From Hevea brasiliensis (Eukaryota; Streptophyta; Magnoliopsida; Malpighiales; Euphorbiaceae), in contig NC_079507.1 of NCBI RefSeq assembly GCF_030052815.1, forward strand, positions 60,163,119-60,227,118: a stretch of DNA of 64,000 nt, in the 5' to 3' direction. Shown here in pieces: positions 1-12,054 of the stretch. The position numbers and the translations under genes were made by a program. The notes under the pieces were generated by a model. The model made no database searches. It was not told the DNA's origin and worked only from the letters and a program-made list of their open reading frames with translations. Numbering within the stretch: position 1 is the stretch's first letter; every line of letters begins with the position of its first letter.

Positions 1-1995
1 TATCAATAATTAACATTTTGCATACTTATATTCCTTTAAAATATAACAATTTTTTTAAAATATTTAAATTAAGGAAGAGGTCTGATGGTTTTTCCGAGCC
101 CCAAATGTGTTTTATATGTAATTTCTTATTTATATTTAATTTTTCTAGGAAATAAATACTGCATCTTCCAGCAATGGACAGTACAGGCGATAAAAAAATA
201 TTGCAACAAAGAAGCCTAACAGTTTCTCCAAAGGCCAAGCTAAGCCTTTTCCATTAATTTCCTTTATATTTAAATGTTCTTTTTGGTGATGAAACCTTGA
301 AAGCGTTTAACTTGTGTCATCTTAGCAGCTGGAAGCATCTGTGTCTCTTCCTCCTTGTTCTTGCTAGCTAGACATTCCTTCCATGACATCAAAATTCATC
401 TTTGTATTTGAACACTGCATCACGTACTTTCGTATATTGACCATGAATCTCTATATATTTCCACATTGACATTTAAATCAACGTGTCCAAGTGTGTCCCA
501 TATTTACGAAAGGATGATATAAGAAATGATTTGTAAAATCATTAAATATATAATTATTAGCTAATAAATATTACTTTAGAAATCATTTTTAAACCGTGAA
601 ATTCAGCTAACCCTTATCAATTTAGCCGTGGCAATTGAAAACAAATACCAACATTTACAATTAAAAATCACGAAGCAGTGACAGCTTTGTGGGTCTTTAA
701 ATTTGATCCGTGTCGGAGAAGAATTGAGCAATGACTGTCCCACCATGCATTCTTAATGACTTCGAAGGAAGGAAAGGTATGGCGAATTTATGATCTGAGA
801 ATGAATGTTTTCCCTGGATGCTATGCATTTAAAAAAGATGCTGTCTTCTTCGATTTAATTGATTCAAATTAAAATTTGAACTTGAAATTTTACGATTCTA
901 AAGACTTTAGTATCACTAACTAGAATAAGAATTTTAATTTAGGATTTATGTTGAAATCCCAATACTTTAATCAAATTAATTTAGTTATAGTACTTTAGAA
1001 CGAGATATTTCAAGAACTCTAATACTTTAATTTAGGATTGTACCAATGCCAAGTAGTTTTTGTTTTATTTTAATTAAAAATACAAATTTATAATTTTCAA
1101 AACAATTCAAATTAATATTATTAAATAAAAATTTATTGATAAAAATTTTATTTTAAATTAATTTAACATTAATTAAAATTCGAACCGTCTTTAAGAAAGC
1201 TTTAATATTATTATATTAAAAAATTTTTCTTTTTATGAACAGAAATTAATGCGATTCTGTTGGATTAACTTAATGGCTTCCTAAATTTCTCCATCTTGAC
1301 GCAGGTAGCTAGGACCCTGCCCCATTAGATATTGAAGGGTCATTGACCAGAAGATCTCATTGCCATCCTCAACCGCCCCTCTCATGTTCGTTTAGATATT
1401 GAAGAATTCATATATGGTAAGTAATTAGTTGATGACTAACAAAAATTTTAAAAATGTGTATCCATATAAATGGAGAAGAAAAATTTACCAGGATACCGTG
1501 ATGTATTGATCAAGGGACAAGCGACATGAATATATAGCTTAGAGCTGGGTATTTGACCTCATCAGTAATTAAAGATTTCTGTTTGTTTCCAACGAAATTA
1601 AGGGAAAACCTTCAGCCTCAGTGCATTGGAGAGGCGTAGTCGTGGCCACTATTTGGCTTGACACATACATATTCTACATTTATATTTGCATGCACACATG
1701 TTATGCTTTTGAAGCTTGGGGCATGGTTAATGCATTAAATTCTATGGATTCTATACGTTGGCCATTTTTATAGAAATAGCTAGAAAGCAGCTTTTTTTGA
1801 TAGCTAGCCATCACAGTTGTTACAGTAAAAGCAAAAACTATTGTTTCTGTTGTGAGGTTTCAACGACAATTAAGGCATTAAGTAAGAAAATATAATTAAA
1901 TGCATTCATATAGGACCAGGGAAGCGTCGTTTTAGGGTTTATGATCTTGCAGATATTTTTAATCAAGTCAGGTTAGTATTAAATTGATTAAATGC
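1..1995. other. AT-rich intergenic spacer, no gene seen
   Basis: No reading frame here resembles a known protein and the only ORF above 60 codons is low-complexity. The stretch is AT-rich with scattered short repeats. It may be distal flank of a gene outside the window. Confidence 0.6.
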
Positions 1996-2641
1996 CTATT
2001 TGGTTTAAACTGTTAGCTGATAACTATTACGGTTAGTTATTAGTTAATAGTTGATGATAATTGATTTATGTTAAGTGTTTGATAAAACTATATTTAACTA
2101 TTACTGTTAATATGTAAAATAAGTATATTATATCATTTATTTTATTATTAAAATAAAAAATAATTAAATAACTTTATAAATATAGTTATAAAATAACAAA
2201 ATAATTATTATTGTTGGTAAAGAAAAACCTATAATTAATTTTAAGTTCTTAAATATAAAAAACGTATTTTTTTTATAATAAATAAATATTTTATATTTTA
2301 TGTTATTAATAAAAAAATATTTTAACAAAGTTATAATGCATCTAATTAAGATGTTAAAATTATAAATGAAAAAGATAAAAATATTAATAATATTAATTTT
2401 TTAGTTAAATGAAAAAGGAAAATATAATCTAAATAAAAAATAAAATCAAATCAGTTATCAGCTAATGAGAAATAACTCTAAAAATAGAGTTGATACAAAT
2501 TGCAATTGATAGGTATTATATCAGTTACTCATAAACTATCAGCTTTACTTTTTTAAGTTTACCAAATACTCTAGCTTACCTGTTTGAGTGTTTATAGCTA
2601 TCAGCTGCATCTAACAGATACACTAAACACCCCCTAAATAG
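1996..2641. mobile_element. MITE-like non-coding element with imperfect inverted ends
   Basis: The left end reads CTATTTGGTTTAAACTGTTA followed by gctgataactat. The right end, read on the other strand, starts CTATTTAGGGGG and then carries ctgttagatgcagctgatag. The two ends are therefore imperfect inverted repeats about 640 bp apart around an AT-rich, non-coding interior. Ends of the tttggt / accaaa type are common in hAT-like non-autonomous elements of plants, but I find no clean 8-bp target duplication, so the family and exact ends are uncertain. Confidence 0.4.
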
Positions 2642-5600
2642 TTTTCTAGTGAATGTGATTTCAGTGACAACGGATTTCAAATCCTAGGGGCCATTTTAAT
2701 AGAGAAAATTAATGATTCCAAGCTTATTTAGATGAGGAAATTAAGGTTCTTTTCGAGGGTACTGCAAGAGATAGGGTGATAAATTATAGTTTTAAATTCC
2801 TAGGTGGTCTAGAATAATTATGAGTTCTCATTCATCTTTATTACGGAGGAAGGATTCTGTCTAAATTTATTCGATTTAAATTAAATTATTGAATCAAATT
2901 ATTTAAGTTTAATTTATTTAATTTAAATTTTTACATCTTTAATACACCTTTTTATATTAAAAAAAAAATTTTCGATTGTTAAACTTTTTTTCTTCTCATT
3001 GTCATTTTAAGGACATGGTGGAGTGGGTTGCCAATCTAAGCAGTTTGCACTATGATCAGTTGAAAGAACAAATGTAATCTAAATTATTTTCAACTAAAAT
3101 TAAATAAGAGCTACTAATGATATCCATCGTAGAAGGGAGGAAACATAATCGATAATAAAAAAGCACAACGAATGTCAACCCATTGAAAGTCCTAGGATGG
3201 CCGAAGTGGGCAGTGAAAAGATTAAATTATTAATTCATCTGACTGGGCAAGCAATTACTAATTGATCCATCACCTCCCTAAGATTAAACTACCACAGACA
3301 AATATTTTTATTCTTCAATTAATGCTTATAACTATAATAGGAGCATTACTTCAGGATTCCCACCAGTCAAACAGACCCCACTCCAACATATTTCTCTTCA
3401 AAAGAGAGAGAAAAAAGGGAAAAAAAAAAACCTTTGTTATCCATAATAATTAATTAATAATCTTTCACCATCACCCTGCAAAAAGCATACACATATACTC
3501 TTCACTCTTGGGATCTTACGATAGCCACTCCAACTAATTAAACTCAACTAAAGCAATTAATTTTTAGGATAATAATCATAAAGTGTATTTTATTATCCAT
3601 AATGATTATTTTTTATTAGGAAAAATTGCATAGTGACAGTTTCTGTTAGTCTGATATGTATATATATTTGACCGACTACAAGCAAGGCACACTTTGCTAT
3701 TACTTTTGGTCATTTTAATATATAGCTACTTAGCCAAGTGTTTTGCCCATTTTTCCCATTACTGATATAGCTTCTATACGCGGTTCAGAGCTTGTTGTGT
3801 TAATTCTTTCATGGTTTTTTTTATTTTTATTTTACTATTGTTTTTCTTATCCTTACAACTGAATGGGAAAGTGGTATCTATCCATCCAATTGTAGTGGAG
3901 GAAGCAAGAGTGGCCATTCCCACTTCCTCTCTTCCTCCAATAAATCTTTATAATAACTTTCATCCTTCACCAATCAAATTAATAGCACTCCTCCATATTT
4001 TTATTATTAATTACCAAAGTATTATTAATAAATATATAATTAAATCAGTTGATGTTTCATTAGGAGACACTGACTGCTACTAGCATGACATGGGAAAGAG
4101 AAATTAGTGTTTATGTTTTCTTATGCATTAACACTATTATATATACATGTATAGCTCCAATAATTATGAGCTAGTTATAAACAATATTTATATCTTCTAA
4201 GACGTATTATAATTTTTTATCGAAAATGTGAAATAATCTTATAATATTTTACGTATTTGAATGATGTTTTATGTAATTAAATGAACGAGAAGATTAATTA
4301 TACAGCATTAAATCTATAAGTTGGGGGAGTGTGATATAAATAATGAAGAAAGAAACCTAGAAAGTTAAACAGAAATAATAGATGCTGGCATCATTGAGTT
4401 CGTCATCCTCCATAAAATTCAGGAGACAAATGGTGAGGAGCTATTGCATTTCTCTTTTCTCTCTACACGTTAATTATCTTATTCTTGAGTTCAAAAAGTT
4501 TGGAAGCCAAGCGTGTCAGCGCCACTTTCTTGAAATTTTATTACATGTGAAGTGGAGATGGAGATCTGCAGCTCTCGTAAGATGGAGTTTTGATGCAGAA
4601 ATCCAATTAATTCGAGTGTTTAGATTTTTATTATTTAAAAATAATAATAATAAATGATAATGTAATTGATAAAATCAAAATAGAATGAATGAAATAGAAA
4701 AATGTGATGAATATGTTTTATGATCATATGATTTCTATCAAAGTAAAAAATAAGTTTTATAAAATTATAATCAAGCTAATTATATTGTATGAGAGTAAAT
4801 ATTATACATTTAAGATATAACATACTCACAAGATGAATGTAATATAAATATGAATATTAATATAGATATCTAATATTATGATAATATATAACATTAGTGA
4901 ATTTATTTTAATCTTTGTCAGAGAGACTAAATAGTATGAATATTTAAAAATACAGAGATTAAACAATATAAATATTCAAAATTAAAATATATTGATTAAC
5001 TATCAACAAGTGTTAGTTGTAGTGGTACGACTGCTTGCAAGAGAAATTCATATCCGATATTTAGAGAATACATTATTGGGAGGGGCAGTTACGAACTAAA
5101 AGGAATTAGTTTTTAATTTTCTGCAAACCATAAATCAGATAAAAAAAATACTTTGATGCAAAACAAAAATGAATTGATTAACTTTTATAAGGGTTAAAGA
5201 GTTTAATTTTATAAAACATATAAACATTTCATTTTAATTATATTTTAAAACAATAAAAATTAAATAATTAATTTTAACTAAATATACTAACTTGTAGTAA
5301 TTTAGCCAAGATTTATAAAGAATTGTATATACATAAAAGAAATTAAAGGTTGGAAATTACTTTTGATTTGGGCCCATCGCGAGGGCACTGAATAAGTAAT
5401 GGCGGCTGATGTCGGTCTCAGACACGACAAATTACAGGGTTTAAATTTTTTGGTTTTTGGATGTTTTGGTTTGACAGTGCGAGGTAGGATAGATTGACTG
5501 CTGTTCCACTTCCACAGTGAATATCTTTCTTGAACTTTAGCTTACTGGTCTTGGATTTTAGTTAGGTTATCATGTGGGTTTCACCCGAACTTCTTGTATG

Positions 5601-6142
5601 GCGTGGAGAAGTAGCCAACTAGCTAGACTGGTTGACCTAGTTTCTTATTTGATTTATCAGCATAAACGTTTACTGCTGTAAAGACCCAATCAATATTTTC
5701 TTTAAGTAGACTCTAACTGTTACTTGAGTTGGAAAATTTTAATATTATTAAATTATAACTTATTAATTAAGACTTAAGCTATATTAATAGGTTGCTTGAG
5801 AATAAATTGAAAATGTATTTAATTGTTCATTATTAATGTGAAGCTAAATTAAAAGAAAATATATTAAATAGGATAAATTAAATATATGTAGCCATTTATT
5901 TTGAAAATCTTTTGGTTTTGGATGGTAGGAGGATCTCCAGATGAGATAAAAGATAATAAAAATTTGTCCATAAATGATGGGTTTAGGGATTAAGTTTTAA
6001 ACTCTTAATGCACCCTATTTTGAGTTTGAATTTATTCGTTGCTATTAGAATTTTTTATAAGTGAGCAATATGTAAATCCTATTGTAAATCTTTTCAGTTA
6101 TCTGTAAGTTTCCCTGGCTCGAAATAGAGATACATCTCCTAT

Positions 6143-6144
<2 letters not shown>

Positions 6145-6194
<50 letters not shown>
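6145..6194. repeat. (AT)n microsatellite, about 25 units
   Basis: Uninterrupted AT dinucleotides. It creates the poly-Ile/Tyr reading frame on the minus strand, which is not a gene. Confidence 0.95.
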
Positions 6195-6196
<2 letters not shown>

Positions 6197-6896
6197 CCTT
6201 ACGTTGCAAAAGAATCCTCTTTGAATTCTCCAGCTTCGTGTTATAATTAAGCACGCTAACCAAAAAAAAAAAGATAAAGCACGCTACTTCTGGTAAAAAC
6301 GTGCATTATACGAACCAATCTCAAGGAAAAAACCACCACCACCACCACTAATTTCTAAGCTACCACGTTGCCCTTTCGAACAAAGAAATCAACATCAGAA
6401 ATTTCCTAGCAGCTGCAGGCTCCTCATCATTCAATGCACATAACTACCCACTGCCAAAAGGCTCATTAACAAATAATTACTAAGAAATATGTGATTGTGA
6501 TTACTGATTAGCACCAATGAGAAACTAATTATTTATCATTTTTTTTAATATTTTGAAAATTTATATGGGATGGAGACACCAACGAAGAATTTATCTTTAA
6601 CATCCAATAGTTACTAGTCTAATGACAGTAATAAAATTACCTTTTTTTTTCTCCTTCTCATTCTGCAATTCGGGAAAAAAAAAATTCCAAAGAGATAGTC
6701 CATATGCATGGAAATTAATACAAAACAGAACAAAAAGCTCTAATTAATAGAGTAGGGTGCTATAATACCTTGTCGATGTCCAACCACTTTCGTGTTTTTA
6801 GACAGGGAGGGACTACAGTCGGTGGACGTCCTGCATAAAGCAACAAGATCTAACATGAACATATGGGCCATTCGCATTAATTCAATGTGACAATAT

Positions 6897-6918
6897 CTAT
6901 ATATATATATATATATAT
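6897..6918. repeat. (AT)n microsatellite, about 11 units
   Basis: Short uninterrupted AT dinucleotide run in non-coding sequence. Confidence 0.9.
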
Positions 6919-8816
6919 GCCGACCACAAATTGGAAAAAATTTCCAATAAAATGCAAGTGGGTGAAAAACCATCATTGCTTTATTGGAAAAAAAAAAAAA
7001 AGAAATCAATTCAAGGATAAATTTCCAAATAAAATGGACAATTATTTTATGATGAAATAAATTACCCATGCGCGAAATTAAGGTAGAAAAAAGGAAAAGA
7101 AAAAGAGGAGAAAGTCGGTGGAAATGCAAATGTGCAGAAGCAAAACAATTGGCAAGTCCATTTGTAAACTGATCTTTTTGGTGAAGTAGTGAAGAGAAGA
7201 TTAGACTTTTTGGACAAACCTAAGATAAAGCAAAGTGGAACGTTTGTTTGCAGCACTGTGTCCGTTGTCTGCAGCACTGTGTCCGCTGTAACTGTCACTG
7301 CCAATAAAACACCTTTCTACAAAGTTATGGCCAATATTCATCCTCCGGCAAACACATTTTCCTTTTTTTTTTTTTAACAAATTCGAATACCAATAAAATG
7401 AGTTGTTGCCTGGTAGGGTTTCCTTGTCATTGTCCTCTTTCTCATATCACCCTTTTGAGAAAAATATTGTATTTCTTTTTTTTTAACAAAAGTTTGGAGG
7501 AATAAATATTCTAATTTGAGTCTACTTATTAGATATACGAGTGATATATTTTTAATCATTAGATCGCCTTGCCTTAAATTAAATAAAGATAGTGATGTTC
7601 ATTTTAGTTTATTATACTATCTCATCCAGGAAAAGGAAAATATGATATTTTGACAAGTCAAGAGCTTTGCCATTAACTCAATAATGATGCATGATTTTTT
7701 TCTTGGTACAAATGCATGAATTGGATATAAAGATCAACAGCAAAAATCTTGATGTAGAAAACGTGTATATATCAAAAAGATTGTCTTATTTATTTTGCTT
7801 TTTCATTCTTTGCCGGAATTTTTTTTAATATATTACAGTATGCACTGTATTCATACCATTCATCCTCCATTTTTTTTCTTTTCTATTTTCCAATATTAAA
7901 ATATATTTTAACCTTGGCATAAATATTATGATTCATTAATTAGAGTTTCCTTTTCCTATATAATAATTTTTTTATTCTTATATTTAGAAAATATAATTTT
8001 ATAAGAATTTAGTTTAATTTTTTTTTTCATTCTATAATTTTTTTATAAATTATAGATTTTTTCAATTTATTTTAAAATTATATTATATCTTAAATTAATA
8101 GTAAATCCAATATGGCAAAAAATTTTCACTAAAGAAGTTAATACCAATTGAATTCAATCGGTGGGTGACGTAACAAGGTCACAAATATGTGATGTAATAA
8201 ATTCTCGATTGGTTCGCCTAAGTAATGAACAGTTTGACTTCTTTGACAACGTTTAGTTAACTGGTTTCACGGCGACCGACTTAACCAATTAAACTCAGTC
8301 TCCAAAGTCCAGACGAAAAAAAATTGGGTAATTTAGAGCCATTTTGGCTCTTGGGGCTTCGATGCGCAAAAGCTGAGGCATTAAAACAGCAGCTTGTGAA
8401 AAAAAGTTTAAAAAACAATAGTTATAGGAGCCATTGGAGCAGTTAGTTTTTGAGTAGCAAAACGAAATTACCCATTTAAGTAAAAGTTCCACTACTTGTC
8501 GTAGGCAGTGAACAAAGAAGAAAACTATTCGCCAAGAAAAAGGGGGGGAAATATTTGAAAGCGAGAAAAGACAAAATTTTGCATTTATGTGACAATGAAA
8601 TGGCAAGCTGAAAGTGATAACATGGAAATTGGCAAAAATTATTAGCCTTATATCCTTCAGAACAAGAACTGTACTAAACGTGACAAATAGCCTTCAACTT
8701 AATTCCAGGCACATGGAATGTTTCAGACATATGCATGAATTGAAGGTAATAAATAATAATCAACAAAAATATAAGTACTGGATTAAAAAAAATAAATATA
8801 TAAGTATTTAAAGGAA

Positions 8817-8836
8817 AAAAAAAAAAAAAAAAAAAA
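8817..8836. repeat. Poly-A homopolymer run
   Basis: About 20 A residues on the plus strand (T on the NCED strand), just beyond the candidate NCED polyadenylation signal. Confidence 0.9.
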
Positions 8837-8852
8837 GAGTAAACTGTAAATA

Positions 8853-8858
8853 TTTATT
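8853..8858 (-). terminator. Candidate polyadenylation signal of NCED
   Basis: AATAAA on the minus strand about 407 bp downstream of the NCED stop codon. Plant signals are degenerate and the interval also holds other A/T-rich candidates, so the true cleavage site is not fixed by sequence. Confidence 0.25.
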
Positions 8859-9264
8859 ATCTACAAGCAGGAGTATAAGGATTGGAGGTAGTAGTAATCC
8901 TAGCTTGCTAACAAGCAATTTCCCTTCCCTTTCTCGGAGAACCCAAAGACCGACAAAAGAAGAGAAGCAGAAACCAGCTGAGCTTCGATTCTACTACAGT
9001 ACTACAGTCCAAAGCTACAAGCTGGTTCCTTTAAAACTTAATAATAATAAAAAAGAGAAGGAAAAAAAAAAAAACTCTATAAACCTAACAAAAACAAAAC
9101 GGTTGTTAGGGTTTTTAATGTCCAGGAGATTCCGGGGACAAAACCACCATCCCTCAGGTAATAATCTCCTTTCTTGGGTAATTTTCACACAAACAAGTAA
9201 AGAACGAGAAAAAAAGGAAGTATTAAACATAACCCTTTGTAGCTGCAGGTAGTAGTAAATAAGG

Positions 9265-11073
9265 CTATGCTTGATTCACCAGGTCGTTTGAGTCAATGAA
9301 TGTGCCATGAAACCCGTAGGGAACCCTGGAAGGTAGCTTAACCGTGGCTTCTAACTGTAAATTCATGGCATTCACAATTTGAAGTTCCGATTTCCACTTC
9401 TTCTCGTCATGGACAAAAGCAAGAATGTACCCATCATCGTCTGATTCGCTATTAGGGTCCCTTGGCAGGAAAAATGGCTCCCCACCATATTTTTTATCGC
9501 CGTATATATATTTCTTTACCTCGCCTGTAAAAAGATCCACCTTGGCGAAACCAGACACCTTAGGCCAGGGCTCAACAATGGCTAGGTAAGCGTACTGAGT
9601 CTTTCTCCCCAGCCTGTTCCTGTTCACCATCCCGGCCTCTAAATTCACTTGGTTTGATTCTTTAATTATGGGGCGGCGCGTGGACTTACCCGTCTTCAAA
9701 TTGAGCCTGATTTCTGATAATACGCTCTCTAAACTCTCGTCGCTTTCGTTGAAGATGGAGTCCGGTGGAGTCATGCAAGATCCGATTACCACTACTTCAT
9801 CGGATTCCGGCTCCTCCCATGCATTCCATAAATGGAAGCAGAAAGTGTCCGGTGATTCCACCCAGATAATATCCTTAGCATCACCAGCATTCTTTGCAAG
9901 AATCCCAAACCGTGACTTCTTGTCCTTGTCATAAATAACCGGAGAGCCACCTCTTATCATTTCTTGAAGCTTGAAAACGACTTGTTGGTCAGGTATCACC
10001 ACGAAATTCTCAGTGATAGCGAAATCATGCATCATGGTTGGCACTGGGAGAGGGATATCGACATCCGGTGATTTTGTCCCATCGGGGAAGAATCGGAAGT
10101 ACTTGAGGTACGGCTTTTGGACGACGTCGTAACTCAGAGCAAATAGCTCCTTCGAAACTGGATCAATTTTTGGGTGGGCAATCATTGTGTGGTTAAGTTG
10201 GCCATTGAAATTGTATCGGCCAACAGTTTCAAGATCGCCACTGGCAGTGACTCGCACTTGGTAAGGAACATCGTCCTCAGACATGGCAAGAAGCCTGTCA
10301 TTGAAGTAGACAAGCCCGGCGTTGGCCACTCCAGTTCCTTTGGTGTGATCAACGAGCCCACATAATCCTCTGGCATAGAAAAGCAGTAATCTTGCTATAC
10401 CAGAGTGGCCATGTAGCTCGCCTATTGCTTTAGGAAACACTGGCCTGCCCAAAACTCTCTCTTGTTTCAGCCTTTCTGTTTCAGTGAAACGACAAGCATA
10501 ACTTGCATTGCCTTTATCAATGGTAACAGCGTGAACCATGCCGTCTCCGTCAAATAAATGGTGACCGGCGATCGGCTCAAAAAGTGGGTTGGCACCGTTT
10601 CTCACATAGACACCGTTAATGCATTCAGGCATAGTTCCGGTGATAGGAAGCTTCTGCCGGACGGGCTGTTCAGTCACGGGAGCATAGTTTCCGGAGATTT
10701 GGACTCTTGGATCAGCAGTTTTGGGCAGTTGGTGTTGGCGCTCGTGAGAGACCAACGCATCTTCTGCCATGTCCAAAGCTACGGCTGCTGCTCTTTGAAA
10801 GAGGTTCCACTGCGGCGGTTGAAGGTGGGCAGTTTTGCGTTTTACAGTAAGAAAGGAGTCATCTTTGGGAGTTACCGGTGCTTGATAGGGCCGTTCAGGG
10901 AAATGGAGAACAGAGGAGTGTAGAGCGCAGTGAATTTTGGTTCTTTTACTATTGGGCTTGCTTTTGGTAAAGGAAATAGAGCCCAAATCCAGCAGAGAAC
11001 AAGAGGAAAGAAGTTGAGGGAATTGGGTTGTAGCCCAATTACCGGAGTTGGAGGCTCTAGTAGATGCAGCCAT
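9265..11073 (-). CDS. NCED: 9-cis-epoxycarotenoid dioxygenase, chloroplastic (NCED3/NCED1-type)
   Basis: A single uninterrupted 602-codon frame; known plant NCEDs are intronless and about 600 residues. The enzyme cleaves 9-cis-violaxanthin or 9'-cis-neoxanthin to xanthoxin, the committed step of abscisic acid synthesis, in plastids. The N-terminus is Ser/Thr-rich and low in acidic residues, like a transit peptide (about 1-60), followed by an amphipathic helix (about 90-107) like that which binds thylakoid membrane. The four iron-ligand histidines are present: H300 (MIAHP), H349 (MMHDFA), H414 (FCFHLW) and H589 (YGFHG). The second-shell glutamates E266, E479 and E532 are also there. The C-terminal [10 protein letters not shown] is typical of NCED rather than CCD1 or CCD4. 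The first in-frame ATG gives a complete transit peptide and lies about 145 bp from a TATA box. The coding sequence looks intact and functional. Confidence 0.97.
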   Translation of the reverse strand: MAASTRASNSGNWATTQFPQLLSSCSLLDLGSISFTKSKPNSKRTKIHCALHSSVLHFPERPYQAPVTPKDDSFLTVKRKTAHLQPPQWNLFQRAAAVALDMAEDALVSHERQHQLPKTADPRVQISGNYAPVTEQPVRQKLPITGTMPECINGVYVRNGANPLFEPIAGHHLFDGDGMVHAVTIDKGNASYACRFTETERLKQERVLGRPVFPKAIGELHGHSGIARLLLFYARGLCGLVDHTKGTGVANAGLVYFNDRLLAMSEDDVPYQVRVTASGDLETVGRYNFNGQLNHTMIAHPKIDPVSKELFALSYDVVQKPYLKYFRFFPDGTKSPDVDIPLPVPTMMHDFAITENFVVIPDQQVVFKLQEMIRGGSPVIYDKDKKSRFGILAKNAGDAKDIIWVESPDTFCFHLWNAWEEPESDEVVVIGSCMTPPDSIFNESDESLESVLSEIRLNLKTGKSTRRPIIKESNQVNLEAGMVNRNRLGRKTQYAYLAIVEPWPKVSGFAKVDLFTGEVKKYIYGDKKYGGEPFFLPRDPNSESDDDGYILAFVHDEKKWKSELQIVNAMNLQLEATVKLPSRVPYGFHGTFIDSNDLVNQA

Positions 11074-11215
11074 GGAGAGACGAAAAGTTATGTGGGGTTT
11101 TGTTCAGTCTTGAAAGCAAGGGAAGAAGAGTTACTTCTAGCTTTTGGTAGAGAACTTGAGAGATATTGAGGGGGAGAGAAGAGAGTTTTTGGGGAGAAAG
11201 GGATAGAAAATGGGG

Positions 11216-11223
11216 TATAAATA
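11216..11223 (-). promoter_or_regulatory. TATA box of NCED
   Basis: TATTTATA on the minus strand (tataaata on plus) in an otherwise moderate-GC, pyrimidine-rich promoter. It lies about 145 bp upstream of the start codon, which predicts a 5' UTR of roughly 110 nt. Confidence 0.7.
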
Positions 11224-11290
11224 GAGTTGGGGAGAGGAGTGAAATAGTGGGTTTAATTGTATGGAGGTCCACCTCAGACATCAAAGGGAG

Positions 11291-11300
11291 ACCACGTGGT
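11291..11300. promoter_or_regulatory. Palindromic G-box / ABRE in the NCED promoter
   Basis: The perfect palindrome ACCACGTGGT lies about 70 bp upstream of the TATA box. Its CACGTG core (11,293-11,298) is bound by bZIP (ABF/AREB) and bHLH factors. A G-box in stress-responsive NCED promoters is established for Arabidopsis NCED3. That this one drives drought or ABA feedback is inference. Confidence 0.6.
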
Positions 11301-11488
11301 GTATTTGTGGAAAGACACTTGGGGATTTACACTGCAAAGGTTCAAAAATAAATAAATTAGGAAGCTTAAAAAATATATTTGTGTGGGCACTCGTAGACAT
11401 AGCTTGGAATTTGCTGATGACAGACCATATACTAAAACAAAAGTAGAATTGCCTATGACACAAGCACAACCCAACGTCCCAACCCATA

Positions 11489-11761
11489 TGCTAGAGAGAA
11501 AGAAACAGTGGACCAATACAGCACCAGAGTCCATAGAATTGGTTTCTTCTCTATCAACATCGTCTGTTACCCAATTTGTCTGCGACTTGCATACATCTAT
11601 TTTTAACCCGATTTAATTCAATTATATATATGCTAGAAAGAAAGAAACAGTGGACCAATACAGCACCAGAGTCCATAGAATTAGTCTCTTCTCTATCGAC
11701 ATTGTCTATTACCCAATTTGTCTGCGACTTGCATATATCTATTTTTAACCCGATTTAATTC

Positions 11762-11772
<11 letters not shown>
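11489..11772. repeat. Tandem duplication, two 142-bp units
   Basis: Unit 1 (11,489-11,630) and unit 2 (11,631-11,772) are nearly identical; both begin tgctaga and contain ggaccaatacagcaccagag. Each ends in a short TA run. The second unit's TA run has expanded into the long array that borders the viral cluster. Confidence 0.9.

Positions 11773-11834
<62 letters not shown>
11765..11834. repeat. (TA)n array, about 35 units, left border of the viral cluster
   Basis: Uninterrupted TA dinucleotides directly abutting pararetroviral sequence. A matching array borders the cluster on the right at 33,477-33,544. Confidence 0.95.
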
Positions 11835-11835
<1 letters not shown>

Positions 11836-11840
11836 TCAAT

Positions 11841-12054
11841 ATGAAGTGATCCGTCATATCAAAAAACAGGTCCAAACCATTCCTTGTCTGCATTTGGCAG
11901 ATCCATTAGCCCCTAAGGTAGTCGAGACAGATGCCTCAGAGTTAGGTTATGGTGGAATTTTAAAACAAGTTCAAAACGGAAAAGAACAAATAGTTCAATT
12001 CCATTCTGCACATTGGAATGATTGTCAAAAGAAATACTCTACCATCAAAAAAGA
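11841..12054 (+). pseudogene. Pararetroviral RNase H fragment (orphan)
   Basis: The frame includes VVETDASELGYGGILKQ and later HSAHWNDCQKKYSTIKKE. These match the start of the RNase H domain of Caulimoviridae polyproteins: the catalytic-region TDAS and the YSTIKKE helix. The fragment is cut on the left by the (TA)n array and on the right by a fusion to leader sequence at about 12,052-12,056, where gagc is shared by both partners. It is the only RT/RNase H material I find in the cluster, so the reverse transcriptase proper is absent. It cannot encode a working enzyme. Confidence 0.8.

Larger units (their letters stand above)
2642..8852. other. AT-rich intergenic spacer with microsatellites, no gene seen
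   Basis: Only short, low-complexity ORFs are present. A 15-base unit gcagcactgtgtccg occurs twice in tandem near 7,251-7,290, and homopolymer A or T runs are frequent. Nothing supports a protein-coding gene. The right end probably includes the region downstream of the NCED transcript. Confidence 0.6.

Noticed and set aside
4382..4657. 91-codon plus-strand frame
   Set aside because: Unusual composition but no domain, no promoter or splice context and no homology that I recognise.
5500..5560. Possible miR396-like sequence (ttccacag ... tttcttgaact)
   Set aside because: The two halves are separated by extra bases and no stable hairpin partner is evident.
6045..6263. 72-codon minus-strand frame with poly-Ile/Tyr
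   Set aside because: Created by the (AT)n microsatellite; no domain and no coding signal.
8295..8606. 103-codon minus-strand frame downstream of NCED
   Set aside because: No recognisable domain; sits in spacer sequence rich in short repeats.
9668..9934. Open frames on the plus strand opposite NCED (also 10,174-10,365, 10,558-10,923 and 10,930-11,169)
   Set aside because: Antisense shadows of the NCED coding region; no independent evidence.
11693..11893. 66-codon minus-strand frame across the TA array
   Set aside because: Microsatellite artefact.
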